From Devosia nanyangense (GTDB lineage: Bacteria; Pseudomonadota; Alphaproteobacteria; Rhizobiales; Devosiaceae): DNA of 64,000 nt. The DNA is taken from positions 1 through 64,000 of the forward strand of contig JACRAF010000022.1 in NCBI GenBank assembly GCA_016213505.1, given 5' to 3'. The first letter of the stretch is position 1; each line of letters begins with the position of its first letter. A program made the translations under genes and the position numbers. Of this stretch, positions 16,717-25,155 are shown piece after piece. The notes beneath the pieces are model-generated. The model was not told where the DNA came from, searched no databases, and saw only the letters and a list, made by a program, of their open reading frames with translations.

Positions 16717-17178
16717 ATGAAGACGGTTCTCACATACGGCACGTTCGACTTGTTTCACATTGGCCACACGAGGCTGCTGGAACGTGCGCGTGCCTTGGGC
16801 GACCGCCTCATGGTCGGGATCTCGTCCGACGAGTTCAACGCCGTGAAGGGCAAACGCGGCGTCATCCCCTATGAGCACAGGGCCGAGATTGTCGGCGCCA
16901 TGCGCTGCGTGGACGAGGTCTTTCCGGAGAACGACTGGGAGCAGAAAGAACGGGACATCCGCCGCCTGGGTGCGGATGTGCTCGTGATGGGGGACGACTG
17001 GGCGGGGAAATTCGACCAGTACAAATCCCTTTGCGAGGTTGTCTATCTGCCGCGGACGCAAGGCATTTCGAGCAGCGAGTTGAAGGCGGCGCTCGGCGCC
17101 TTCAAGGGACACAGGATCGCCGAGCTCCAGCGTGGTCTCGACGCGCTCGGGGCTATCGTAGCGCAATTGGACTACTAA
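16717..17178 (+). CDS. Glycerol-3-phosphate cytidylyltransferase-like nucleotidyltransferase
   Basis: A 153-residue protein of the TagD/cytidylyltransferase family, predicted to make CDP-glycerol or a related CDP-alcohol. Seen: TYGTFDLFHIGH at 4-15 with the HxGH nucleotide-binding motif, and RTQGISSSELK near 120-130, matching the family RTxGISTT motif. The ATG at 16717 gives a protein of normal TagD length; upstream in-frame starts would add an unrelated extension. The LicD gene begins 14 bases after the stop, so the two are probably one operon. In Gram-positives TagD feeds teichoic acid synthesis; here a phosphorylated surface glycan is likelier. Confidence 0.85.
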   Translation: MKTVLTYGTFDLFHIGHTRLLERARALGDRLMVGISSDEFNAVKGKRGVIPYEHRAEIVGAMRCVDEVFPENDWEQKERDIRRLGADVLVMGDDWAGKFDQYKSLCEVVYLPRTQGISSSELKAALGAFKGHRIAELQRGLDALGAIVAQLDY

Positions 17179-17192
17179 CGACGCGGCGGCTG

Positions 17193-18653
17193 ATGATGGA
17201 CGACGCCACCTTGCTGGCACTCGCCGAGGAGCTTCTGCCGGGCGCCGGCTTCTTCGGCGGCACGGAGGACTTTGCGCTCAGTCTCGACATCAACGAGACG
17301 GTCGATCGAGTGGAAATTGCGGTCGCGTCCGGTTTGCCCGGATATCTCAATCTCCGGACCTTGCTCTTTTACGACAGGGATGGCGTGCCGCTCGACAGGG
17401 CTGCGCTGCTGCGATCAGCCGTCCTATCCACGATCCAAGGCGCGGCCTCTCCTGAGGAGATCTTCAGGCGTGTCCTTGCCGGAGGTACGATCTGCAGCGA
17501 ACGGCAGGTCTTCCCAACCCTGACCATTGAATTTCAGGCGCCGGCCGGCATCGGACGCATCGTCATCTTCAATCGCGGCGATCTTTCCTGCCACCGGTCG
17601 AAGTACCTGACGTGCACCGCCTTTCACCTGGACGAGGCGGTCTATCACTACGTCAATCTGAGCGCGGAATCGCTGCTCTTCGAGGTGCGCGCGCTGCTCG
17701 CTCTGTGCGATCTGCTTCCTGAACGTCTCGTCTCCCATGAGTCTCAGGGCAATATCGTCAAGGTGGTGCACGCCGCGCTGCAGGAGCGAATAGAACGGGA
17801 ACACCTGGATTGGACGCCGCGTCGGCTGGCCGCGCTGATGCCGGTGTTCGTCGCCACGGAGGTCGCTACTGAATTTCAGACGAGCCTGTGCGCAAGCATC
17901 ATGCTCTCCCTGTGCGGCGACAACGACTACTGCGAGACCCGCCGTTTGGCTCCACTCCAGGGCATTCTGAGCACCGGCAGCAGTATCGCGCGCATGACCC
18001 GCGAAGCCGGCCGCCTGATCGAAAAGCGAGGCGGCCTGCCCAGGACGTTCCTCGCAGGCAAGCATCGCATTCAGGAAAGCGCCCTGGAACGCGACCGCGA
18101 CCTCTTTCTCAGCGCCCTCGACGCGGTCTTCCCCCTCATGAGGCAAATGGGTGTGGAAGCCATGGTCTGTTACGGAACCTTGCTGGGGGCAGTGCGGGAA
18201 CACCGCTTCCTCCCCCACGACGACGACGTGGATATCCTCTACGTGGACGGCTCGAGGAGCCGGGAGGAGGCGCACCGGCGCAGGGCCGAACTCATCACCT
18301 GCCTCGCGGCTGCGGGGTTCTGGACGCACGACAACAACGAGAATTTCCATGTCGCTATTGGCGGTGCCGTGATCGACGTGTTTCCCTGTTGGATGGCAGA
18401 CGGCAGGCTGACCCTGATGATGGAAAACTACCGGTATCGGGACGTAGCGGCGGAGATCATCCTGCCCACGTCGACCATAGCGCTCTACGATCGCATCTAC
18501 CCGGCGCCGGCTGATCCCGCGGGCCTGCTCGTCGAGCGCTACGGCGAAGGCTGGACCACCTCAAACCCCTACCATGAGTGGCCTTGGCGCTTGAGCGGAA
18601 AGGAAGAGTCGCCGCCGCCGGGCGCCCGCCGAACTCGAGCGACATCGCCCTAG
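17193..18653 (+). CDS. LicD-family phosphotransferase with a novel N-terminal region
   Basis: A 486-residue protein. The LicD nucleotidyltransferase-fold motif lies near residues 325-347: YGTLLGAVREHRF followed by LPHDDDVDI, with the metal-binding acidic residues intact. Further conserved elements include VIDVFPCW. LicD/fukutin-family enzymes transfer phosphocholine or a related phospho-alcohol to glycans. Residues 1-300 show no domain I recognise and are much longer than in a minimal LicD. The start ATG (17193, or the adjacent 17196) comes 14 bases after the cytidylyltransferase gene, which supplies a logical CDP-linked donor. The C-terminus is Pro/Arg-rich and may be ragged. Confidence 0.75.
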   Translation: MMDDATLLALAEELLPGAGFFGGTEDFALSLDINETVDRVEIAVASGLPGYLNLRTLLFYDRDGVPLDRAALLRSAVLSTIQGAASPEEIFRRVLAGGTICSERQVFPTLTIEFQAPAGIGRIVIFNRGDLSCHRSKYLTCTAFHLDEAVYHYVNLSAESLLFEVRALLALCDLLPERLVSHESQGNIVKVVHAALQERIEREHLDWTPRRLAALMPVFVATEVATEFQTSLCASIMLSLCGDNDYCETRRLAPLQGILSTGSSIARMTREAGRLIEKRGGLPRTFLAGKHRIQESALERDRDLFLSALDAVFPLMRQMGVEAMVCYGTLLGAVREHRFLPHDDDVDILYVDGSRSREEAHRRRAELITCLAAAGFWTHDNNENFHVAIGGAVIDVFPCWMADGRLTLMMENYRYRDVAAEIILPTSTIALYDRIYPAPADPAGLLVERYGEGWTTSNPYHEWPWRLSGKEESPPPGARRTRATSP

Positions 18654-18711
18654 CCCTGCCGTCGCGCGGGTGCTAAGGGCAGGGGTCCGATCTCAGGGAT
18701 TCCTTGCGGAA

Positions 18712-19131
18712 ATGGCATACGGCGGCTTCAAAGACTTCCTCATCGAGATCTTCGCCTGGTGGCGCGGCAACACCTGGGGCACACGGCTGTGGACGCGGCT
18801 GCACGGCGTCTATGTCGGCACCGATGAGGCGGGGAACCGCTATTTCCGTTCGAAGAAGCCCAATGGCCCGCACGGCATGGAGCGGCGCATGGTGGTCTAT
18901 GCCGGCGGCTATGCCGAGGCGACCACGATTCCGCCCGGTTGGTACGGCTGGATGCACTATCGCACCAACACCCCGCCCACCCCGGGCGACTACACGCCGC
19001 GCGAATGGGAAAAGCCGCATATGCGCAACCACACCGGCTCGGCGCTGGCCTATCACCCCGATGGGAGTCTATTGGGCAAGGGCGAGCGGCCCCGGGTCAC
19101 CGGCGACTACGACGCCTGGTCGCCCGAATAA
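18712..19131 (+). CDS. NADH:ubiquinone oxidoreductase NDUFA12-like subunit
   Basis: A 139-residue accessory subunit of respiratory complex I, homologous to mitochondrial NDUFA12 (B17.2), which is conserved in alphaproteobacteria. Family features seen: GVYVGTDEAGNRYF, MERRMVVY, the PPGWYGWMHY core, and a conserved PTPGDYTPREWEKPHMRNHTG-like segment read in parts. The ATG at 18712 gives the usual N-terminus (MAYGGFKDFL). It is followed after 16 bases by the DUF2155 gene, a gene order I recall as common in Hyphomicrobiales. Confidence 0.92.
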   Translation: MAYGGFKDFLIEIFAWWRGNTWGTRLWTRLHGVYVGTDEAGNRYFRSKKPNGPHGMERRMVVYAGGYAEATTIPPGWYGWMHYRTNTPPTPGDYTPREWEKPHMRNHTGSALAYHPDGSLLGKGERPRVTGDYDAWSPE

Positions 19132-19147
19132 CCGTTCCCGTGTCCCG

Positions 19148-19579
19148 ATGAAGCTTGTCCGCCTTGCGCCGGTTCTGCTCGCCCTGACGCTGGCGACGCC
19201 CGCTTTGGCCGAGACGATTTCCAACCCGATCGCGGCGTTCTCAGGGCTCGACAAGATCACCGGCCGGATCACCGAATTCGACGTCTATATCGACGAGACG
19301 GTGCAGTTCGGCGCCCTGCAGATCACCCCGCGCGTCTGCTACACCCGGCCGCCCACCGAGACGCAGCGCACCTCAGTGTTCGTCGAGGTCGACCAGGTGT
19401 CGCTCAAGGGCGGCACGCAGCGCATCTTCACCGGCTGGATGTTCGCCGACAGCCCGGCGCTGAACGCTATCGACCACCCGGTCTACGACATCTGGCTGGT
19501 CGACTGTAAGCAGAGCTCCGACACCCCGCCGCCGGACGCCACGCCGTCGGCGAGCAGCGAGCCGAGCCAGGCGGAATAG
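19148..19579 (+). CDS. DUF2155 domain-containing exported protein
   Basis: A 143-residue protein with a clear signal peptide (residues 1-21, ending ALAE). The DUF2155 core includes DKITGRITEFDVYIDE, FGALQITPRVCYTRPP, VDQVSLKG, IFTGWMFADSPALNAIDHPVYDIWLVDC, read in parts. Two cysteines (in VCYT and VDCK) could pair. A low-complexity Ser/Pro tail follows. The function of this periplasmic family is unknown; it is regularly next to the NDUFA12-like gene and aat, which suggests an envelope role. Confidence 0.88.
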   Translation: MKLVRLAPVLLALTLATPALAETISNPIAAFSGLDKITGRITEFDVYIDETVQFGALQITPRVCYTRPPTETQRTSVFVEVDQVSLKGGTQRIFTGWMFADSPALNAIDHPVYDIWLVDCKQSSDTPPPDATPSASSEPSQAE

Positions 19580-19637
19580 GCGCGAACGTCCGATCCCAGC
19601 CGACGCTTGACAGGTCTGCCGCCCTCGTATTTAACGA

Positions 19638-19659
19638 GTGTGTTATTTAACGAACACAC
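19638..19659. promoter_or_regulatory. Palindromic operator upstream of the ArsR-type gene
   Basis: A perfect 7-bp inverted repeat, GTGTGTT and AACACAC, separated by 8 bases. It overlaps a direct repeat of ATTTAACGA. It lies 8 bases upstream of the start codon of the ArsR-type regulator, where binding would block translation initiation or transcription. It is the most AT-rich spot of the region. Autoregulation is inferred. Confidence 0.6.
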
Positions 19660-19667
19660 GAAATGGC

Positions 19668-20015
19668 ATGCAAACCGATCACCTGACAGCGACGTTTTCC
19701 GCGCTCGCCGATCCCACGCGGCGGGCAATTTTGGCGCGCTTGGCTGCGGGCGAGGCGACGGTGACAGAGCTGGCGGAACCATTTTCGATCAGCCTGCCGG
19801 CCATTTCGCGGCACCTCAAAGTGCTCGAGGCGGCGGGTCTCATTTCGCGCGGCCGGGACGCGCAGTGGCGGCCGTGCCGGATCGAGACGGGGCAGCTCGA
19901 GGCAGTCGAAGGCTGGGTCGGGCGCTACCGGAAACTGTGGCAGGCGCGGTTCGAGAAGATGGACGCCTATCTCGCCGAGATTCAGAAAGGAAACCCCGAT
20001 GGCCCAAAGCAATAG
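19668..20015 (+). CDS. ArsR-family winged-helix transcriptional regulator
   Basis: A 115-residue SdpR-like ArsR regulator. Seen: ADPTRRAILARLAAGEATV, then the recognition helix region ISLPAISRHLKVLEAAGLI and the wing (SRGRDAQWRPCR). No metal-binding cysteine pair is present, so metals are unlikely to be the signal. The start ATG at 19668 sits 8 bases after a palindromic operator. It overlaps the SRPBCC gene by 17 bases, the common pairing in which the regulator controls an AHSA1-type protein. Confidence 0.9.
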   Translation: MQTDHLTATFSALADPTRRAILARLAAGEATVTELAEPFSISLPAISRHLKVLEAAGLISRGRDAQWRPCRIETGQLEAVEGWVGRYRKLWQARFEKMDAYLAEIQKGNPDGPKQ

Positions 20016-20574
20016 CGCCCGGTCCTTCGCGCCCGACGAGGTGCTGGAGATCACCCGCATGTTCGATGCGCCGCGGGAGCTGGCGTGGCGCATGTGGTGC
20101 GACCCCGAGCATATGGTGCGCTGGCATGGCCCGGAGGGCTATTGGCTGACCGACTGCGAGATCGATTTCCGGGTCGGCGGCCGGTGGCGGCGCTGCATGA
20201 GCCGGGCCGCCGATCACGCTCATTGGATCTACGGCACTTACCTCGAGATCGAGGAGCCGAGCCGGTTGCGCTTCACCTACATCAACGACTTCGATGAGCA
20301 CGAAATGGTGGTGACGCTCGATTTCACCGAGCGCGACGGCAAGACCGTGATGCACTTTCATCAGGCGCCGTTCATTTCGGTCGAGGAGCGCGACAGCCAC
20401 GCCTGGGGCTGGTCGTCGGGACTCGATCTGCTGGCGGCCTATCTGCTTGTGGTCAAGGCCGGCGACGGCCGCCTCGTGGGCCGGCCGCGCATCGACGGCG
20501 TTGCCGAGGACATTGCCGCCGCAAAAGCACGACAGGAGGAGGTTCGCCGTGCTGACACTGCCAAAGCTCATTGA
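19999..20574 (+). CDS. SRPBCC (AHSA1-like) domain protein
   Basis: A 191-residue START-like fold protein. Seen: LEITRMFDAPRELAWRMWCDPEHMVRWHGP at the N-terminus (read in parts), the family pattern for the first strand and helix, and the C-terminal helix region HAWGWSSGLDLLAAYL. Members bind small hydrophobic ligands in a deep pocket; ligand unknown. It overlaps the ArsR gene by 17 bases and is followed by a decayed GyrI-like gene, so this was once a longer operon. Confidence 0.88.
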   Translation: MAQSNSARSFAPDEVLEITRMFDAPRELAWRMWCDPEHMVRWHGPEGYWLTDCEIDFRVGGRWRRCMSRAADHAHWIYGTYLEIEEPSRLRFTYINDFDEHEMVVTLDFTERDGKTVMHFHQAPFISVEERDSHAWGWSSGLDLLAAYLLVVKAGDGRLVGRPRIDGVAEDIAAAKARQEEVRRADTAKAH

Positions 20575-21034
20575 CCGGGGGCACAGCCCTATGTTGCGTC
20601 CGTGAGAAGGCGGCAATCCCCTTCGGCCCGGCGATCGACCGCTTGATGCCGGAGATGGCCGGCTGGCTGCAGGAGAAGGGTGTCGAACGGTTCGGCCCGG
20701 CGCTGTTCAAATACAACGTCATCGACATGCCCGAGCTCGAAATGGAACTCGGCTTTGCGCCCCCCGGGCCGCCCGATGGCGACGGACGCGTCATCTCCGG
20801 TGTTTTGCCACCGAAGGTACGCCACGGTCACCTATTGGGGTCGCTACGACGACCTGATGGATGCCACCATGGTGCTCATCGGCTGGGCCAAAGAGCGCGG
20901 CGTCATATGGGACGCGAATGAGACCGCATGGCGACAGTTTCGTCTCGCGCTTCGAACTCCACCCAAACGGGCCGATGGGCGAGCCGGACCCGGGAAAGTG
21001 GGAAACGCAGATCTTCATCAAGATCGGGGAATGA
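20549..21034 (+). pseudogene. GyrI-like (AraC effector-binding) domain gene, broken by frameshifts
   Basis: The original reading can be followed through three frames. It opens with GTG at 20549 (AGGAGGA 8 bases upstream; LTLPKLIDRG), continues as REKAAIPFGPAIDRLMPEM and FGPALFKYNVIDMPELEMEL, then YATVTYWGRYDDLMDAT and IGWAKERGVIWDANET, and ends GDSFVSRFELHPNGPMGEPDPGKWETQIF (in parts). Breaks lie near 20578, 20600, 20818 and 20929. Two fall at short homopolymers, so sequencing error cannot be excluded, but four shifts in 480 bases and a truncated next gene favour real decay. Intact relatives bind small molecules. Confidence 0.75.
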
Positions 21035-21138
21035 ACCTGCTGCTCGAAGGCAAGACCGCCATCGCCCATGGCGGCAGAGGCGCCGTGGGCGGTGCGGTGG
21101 CCAGGGCCTTTGCGCGCGAAGGGACGAGGGTGGACTAG
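21031..21138 (+). pseudogene. Truncated 5' end of a short-chain dehydrogenase gene
   Basis: The first 35 codons of an SDR gene: MNLLLEGKTAIAHGG, then GAVGGAVARAFAREGTRV and a stop. This is the Rossmann dinucleotide-binding beta-alpha unit, with the usual TGxxxGIG replaced by HGGRGAVG. The rest of the gene is absent and the coding region of aat begins, on the other strand, within the stop codon. It was probably the last gene of the ArsR/SRPBCC/GyrI-like operon, cut off by a deletion. Confidence 0.65.
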
Positions 21139-21767
21139 CGACGGTCGATTGCCCCGAAATCGGCGGCATGCGCCAGCGCGTCGGCGAGACGAAGCTCATA
21201 ATCCTCGCGCGGAATTTCGATGCCGCCAAACGTCCGCAGGTGATCGGTGACGAACTGCGTGTCGAGCAGCCGGTAGCCGCCGGCGCGGAGCCGTTCGATC
21301 AGGTGCGCCATGGCGATCTTGGAGCAGTCGGTCTTCCTGTGGAACATCGATTCCCCGAAGAACGCCGCCCCGATCGAGACGCCATAGAGCCCGCCGACCA
21401 GCGCCGGGCCGTCCCAGACCTCGACGGTGTGGACATAGCCGCGCTCGAACAGCTGGCCGTAGAGTTTTCGGATTTCCGGGTTGATCCAGGTGGTGTCGCG
21501 CTCCGTCCCGGCGGTGGCGCACCCCTCGATCACGCCGGCGAAGTCGGTGTCGACGCGCACCGAATAGGGGTGGGTGCGCAGCGTCTTGCGCAGGCTGCGG
21601 GAGATATGGGCGGCGTCGAGCGGAATGACGCCGCGCAACTGCGGGGAAACCCAGAACAGGTCCGTGGAACTCGCGTCCTCCGCCATCGGGAAGATTCCGG
21701 CCTGGTAGGCCCGCAAAATCAGCTCCGGCGTCAGCTCGACTTCAAAAGGGTCGGTTTTTCGCGACAT
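21135..21767 (-). CDS. aat: Leucyl/phenylalanyl-tRNA-protein transferase
   Basis: A 210-residue enzyme that adds Leu or Phe to N-terminal Arg/Lys of proteins, marking them for ClpAP via the N-end rule. Family motifs seen: AYQAGIFPM, FWVSPQLRGVIPL, GCATAGTERDTTWI, GYVHTVEVWDGPALVGGLYGVSIG (in parts), FFGESMFHRKTDCSKIA and DTQF. ATG at 21767 is chosen over an upstream start because the conserved N-terminus begins there. Its stop overlaps the stop of the SDR remnant. In related genomes I recall aat lying directly beside accC; here an ABC exporter and HicBA pair intervene. Confidence 0.93.
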   Translation of the reverse strand: MSRKTDPFEVELTPELILRAYQAGIFPMAEDASSTDLFWVSPQLRGVIPLDAAHISRSLRKTLRTHPYSVRVDTDFAGVIEGCATAGTERDTTWINPEIRKLYGQLFERGYVHTVEVWDGPALVGGLYGVSIGAAFFGESMFHRKTDCSKIAMAHLIERLRAGGYRLLDTQFVTDHLRTFGGIEIPREDYELRLADALAHAADFGAIDRR

Positions 21768-21888
21768 TGGTGTTCCAAATTGCGTTCCGGGAGGATATGG
21801 GCGCGACATCGTGTATTGCCAGCGTTCATAATTTATCGCCTAAGAAGTCCCGTTTTCGACCCGCCGCCAACCGAGAGTCCGCTTGCCC

Positions 21889-22593
21889 ATGTCAGTTCCC
21901 GTCATCGAGACCGACAAGACCAATCTTGAACTGATGTCTGGCAAAACCAAGCTGCACATCCTCAACGACGTGACGTTTCAGGTGAACAGCGGCGAGGTCA
22001 CGGCGGTGGTCGGCCCCTCGGGCAGCGGCAAGACCTCGCTGCTCATGGTCCTGGGCGGGCTGGAGCGCGCCTCGAGCGGCAAGGTGGTGGTCGCAGGGCA
22101 GGATATCTCGACTGCCAACGAGGACCAGCTGGCCATCTTCCGGCGCAAGAACCTCGGCATCCTGTTCCAGAATTTCCACCTTATCCCGTCCATGACGGCG
22201 CTCGAGAATGTGGCGCTTGCCCTCGAAATCGCCGAAACCGGCGCCAGCTATCGCGAAATCCGCGAGCAGGCGACCGCCTCGCTCAGCGAAGTCGGCCTCG
22301 GCGACCGGCTGACGCATCTGCCGAGCGCGCTGTCGGGCGGCGAACAGCAGCGCGTCGGCCTCGCCCGCGCCATGGTCACCAATCCTCGGCTGCTGCTGGC
22401 GGACGAGCCCACCGGCAATCTCGACCAGGACACCGGCATCATGGTCATCGAGCTGATGTTCAATCTCGCCCGCAAGAAGGGCGCCGCGATCCTGCTGATC
22501 ACCCACGACCGCTCGCTGGCCGCCAAGGCCGACCGGAAATTCACCATGAACCACGGCCACCTGACCACGGCGCTCGAGGCCGTGCCGGCATGA
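21889..22593 (+). CDS. ABC transporter ATP-binding protein (LolD/MacB type)
   Basis: A 234-residue ATPase. Walker A GPSGSGKT, Q-loop FQNFHLIPSMTALENV, signature LSGGEQQRVGLARAM, Walker B LLLADEPTGNLD and switch His in LITHDRSL are all present. The LADEPTGNLD form is typical of the MacB/LolD/FtsE group, whose permeases are FtsX-like. It overlaps the permease gene by 4 bases (ATGA), giving translational coupling. ATG at 21889 is used; a TTG two codons upstream is less likely. Confidence 0.93.
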   Translation: MSVPVIETDKTNLELMSGKTKLHILNDVTFQVNSGEVTAVVGPSGSGKTSLLMVLGGLERASSGKVVVAGQDISTANEDQLAIFRRKNLGILFQNFHLIPSMTALENVALALEIAETGASYREIREQATASLSEVGLGDRLTHLPSALSGGEQQRVGLARAMVTNPRLLLADEPTGNLDQDTGIMVIELMFNLARKKGAAILLITHDRSLAAKADRKFTMNHGHLTTALEAVPA

Positions 22594-25154
22594 CGCGTCT
22601 CGGCAACTGGATGCGGGTCGCGATGGTCGACCTGCGCGGCGATCTTCGCCGCTTCGGCATTCTGCTCGCCTGCCTCGCGCTCGGCACCGGCACCATCGCC
22701 GGCGTCAGCTCGGTGGGCGCGGCGCTGCAGGGCGCGATCCTGCGCGACGCCAATACGCTGCTCGGCGGCGATATCGAGGCCTCGCGGCCCGACCGGCGGG
22801 CGACGGCAGAGGAGATGGCGTATTTCCAGACGCTCGGCAGAGTCGCCGAGACCGAGGATTCCAATTCCCGCGCCGACGCGGTGGACGACAGCGGCAACAC
22901 TGCGTTCCTCGACATCCTCGCTGTCGACGACAACTATCCGCTGCTCGGCAAAGTGGTGAGCCCGCAGCTCTCCGACGGCCATAAGCCGTCGGAGTTGCTG
23001 GCGCTGAGGGACGGCGTCTACGGCGCCATCGTCGATCCTGTGCTGCTCGACCGGCTCGGCGTCGACATGGGCGGGCACTTCAAGGTCAACGGTACGGAGT
23101 TCGAAATCCGGGGGCTGTTGACCTCGGTGCCGGACGGCGCGGTGCGTGGTTTCCATCTCGGGCTGACGGCGGTGATGTCGATCGCCGCCGCCGAAGCCAA
23201 TCCGAACACCCGCCCGCCGCTGCCCGGGCTGCTGACCCAGCACCGCTACAAGATCGCCCTCAGCGAGGGCGACTACACCACCGCCATGCCGGCGGTGGCG
23301 GCGCACTTTGCCGACGATCCATCGTGGAAGGTCCGCTCGCCGCGCGAGGCGGCCGGCCAGTTGGCGCGGTTCTACGACCTGTTCGTGCGGTTCCTCTTGA
23401 TCGTCGGGCTGAGCTCACTGCTGGTCGGCGGGGTCGGCATCTCGAACGCGGTGTCGGCCGACATTTCGGAGCGCCAGCGCTCGATCGCGACGCTGCGGAG
23501 CCTCGGCGCCACCGGCCCGCGCATTCTCGTCCATTTCTTCACCCAGATCGGCGTGCTGTCGCTCATCGGCATCGCCATCGGGCTCGCCATCGGTGCGACC
23601 CTGACCGCCGCGGCGCTGCCGATCCTGGGGCAGATCCTCAAGGTCGATCTGCCGCCCTCGGTGGACTTCCCCTCGCTCGGCACCGCGCTCGCCTTCGGCG
23701 TCCTCGCGGCTTTCGCGTTCTCCTATCTGCCGCTGGTGCGTGCCGAAAAGCTGAAGCCGGCGATGCTGTTCCGCACCGTCGGCACCAGCGTCCAGAACCT
23801 CAAGACGCGCGAATATCTCGAATTCGGCGTCGTCTTGCCGATCATCGTGTCCGGGCTCGGTATCTTCGGGCTCGCCGTGTGGGCGACGCACGATTCCCAG
23901 CTCGTCCTCTGGTACGCCGTCGGCGTCATCGGCGCTTTCCTGCTGCTGCGCGCCGCCGGACTGCTGCTGCAGATGGGGCTTCGCGCGCTGCCGCCGCTCC
24001 CCAACGTCACCTGGCGCAACGCCTTCCGCGGCATCTACCGGCCCGGTTCGCCCGCGCCGGTGGTGGTGATGTCGCTCGGCCGCGGCCTCGCGATGCTGCT
24101 GGTGATCGTCATCCTCAGCGCGAACCTCCGCAACCAACTCCTCGGCGAAGTGCAGAAGGACGCGCCGACCTTCGTCACCACGGACCTCTTCGACGACGAG
24201 GTGGCCGACCTCCAGGCATTCCTCGATTCGACCGGCGAGGTTACCGACTTCAGGCACTCCGCGATGATCCGAGCCGCCATCACCAAGGTGAACGGCGTGC
24301 CCTCCAAGGAGATCAAGAACATCTCCGAAGAGTCGACTTACATGCTGACGGGCGAAATCCTGATGACCTGGCGGCCCGACCTGCCGGCGGACTCTCGGAT
24401 CACCGACGGCGCCTGGTGGCCCGCCGACTACGATGGCCCGCCGCTGGTGTCGCTGCGCGACAAGGCCAAGGCCGATCTCCATCTCAATGTGGGCGACACG
24501 ATCGAGCTGACGCTGTTCGGCGAATCCATCACCGTCACGATCGCCAATTTCCGGGATTTCCAGTTCCAGAACGGCCTCAACTTCTTCGTCACCGCCTCGC
24601 CGCATACGTTCGATGCGTTCCCCGGCAGCAACCTCGCCACCATCAAGGCCAAGCAGGGCGACGAGAAAGACCTCGAGCGCAAGCTCGCCCGGCAGTATCC
24701 GGACATCACCTTCATCCCGGTGGGCGATGCGCTCAACCAGGCGGCCGGGATTCTCGGCCAGCTTTCGACGGCGGTGAACATCGTCGGCGCGCTGGCGGTG
24801 ATCAATGGCCTCTTGGTGCTCGCCGGTACCATGGCCGCCGGCCGCAAGCAGCGCGAGTCCGACGCCGTGGTCAACAAGGTGCTCGGCTCGACCCGCGGTG
24901 ACGTAGTGAGGGTGTTCGCCCTCGAATACGCGCTGCTCGGCGGCTTTTCGGCGCTGCTCGCCACCGCAGTCGGCATCGCGGGCGCCTACGCGATCGTCAA
25001 GATGGCGAAGATGGACATCGGTTTCGGCGTCGACCCGGTTCTGGTGCTTCAGGTGCTGATCGGCTCGGTGGCGCTGACCATCTTCACCGGCGCACTGACG
25101 ACGTGGAGCGCGCTGAGCACCAAGCCGGCGCAGTATCTGCGGGCGCTGGGGTAA
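22590..25154 (+). CDS. FtsX-like ABC transporter permease (YbbP-type, large)
   Basis: An 854-residue inner-membrane protein with two FtsX-type transmembrane modules. Seen: an N-terminal membrane segment then a large extracytoplasmic region; a first helix cluster near 265-390 containing GISNAVSADISERQRSIATLRSLGA (read in parts), the coupling-helix motif; more helices near 410-460; a second periplasmic region; and a second FtsX cluster near 730-850 with SDAVVNKVLGSTRGDV. This matches YbbP/predicted lysophospholipase-export or lipoprotein-release permeases working by mechanotransmission. No MacA-like adaptor gene is present. Substrate unknown. Confidence 0.9.
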   Translation: MTRLGNWMRVAMVDLRGDLRRFGILLACLALGTGTIAGVSSVGAALQGAILRDANTLLGGDIEASRPDRRATAEEMAYFQTLGRVAETEDSNSRADAVDDSGNTAFLDILAVDDNYPLLGKVVSPQLSDGHKPSELLALRDGVYGAIVDPVLLDRLGVDMGGHFKVNGTEFEIRGLLTSVPDGAVRGFHLGLTAVMSIAAAEANPNTRPPLPGLLTQHRYKIALSEGDYTTAMPAVAAHFADDPSWKVRSPREAAGQLARFYDLFVRFLLIVGLSSLLVGGVGISNAVSADISERQRSIATLRSLGATGPRILVHFFTQIGVLSLIGIAIGLAIGATLTAAALPILGQILKVDLPPSVDFPSLGTALAFGVLAAFAFSYLPLVRAEKLKPAMLFRTVGTSVQNLKTREYLEFGVVLPIIVSGLGIFGLAVWATHDSQLVLWYAVGVIGAFLLLRAAGLLLQMGLRALPPLPNVTWRNAFRGIYRPGSPAPVVVMSLGRGLAMLLVIVILSANLRNQLLGEVQKDAPTFVTTDLFDDEVADLQAFLDSTGEVTDFRHSAMIRAAITKVNGVPSKEIKNISEESTYMLTGEILMTWRPDLPADSRITDGAWWPADYDGPPLVSLRDKAKADLHLNVGDTIELTLFGESITVTIANFRDFQFQNGLNFFVTASPHTFDAFPGSNLATIKAKQGDEKDLERKLARQYPDITFIPVGDALNQAAGILGQLSTAVNIVGALAVINGLLVLAGTMAAGRKQRESDAVVNKVLGSTRGDVVRVFALEYALLGGFSALLATAVGIAGAYAIVKMAKMDIGFGVDPVLVLQVLIGSVALTIFTGALTTWSALSTKPAQYLRALG

Positions 25155-25155
25155 C

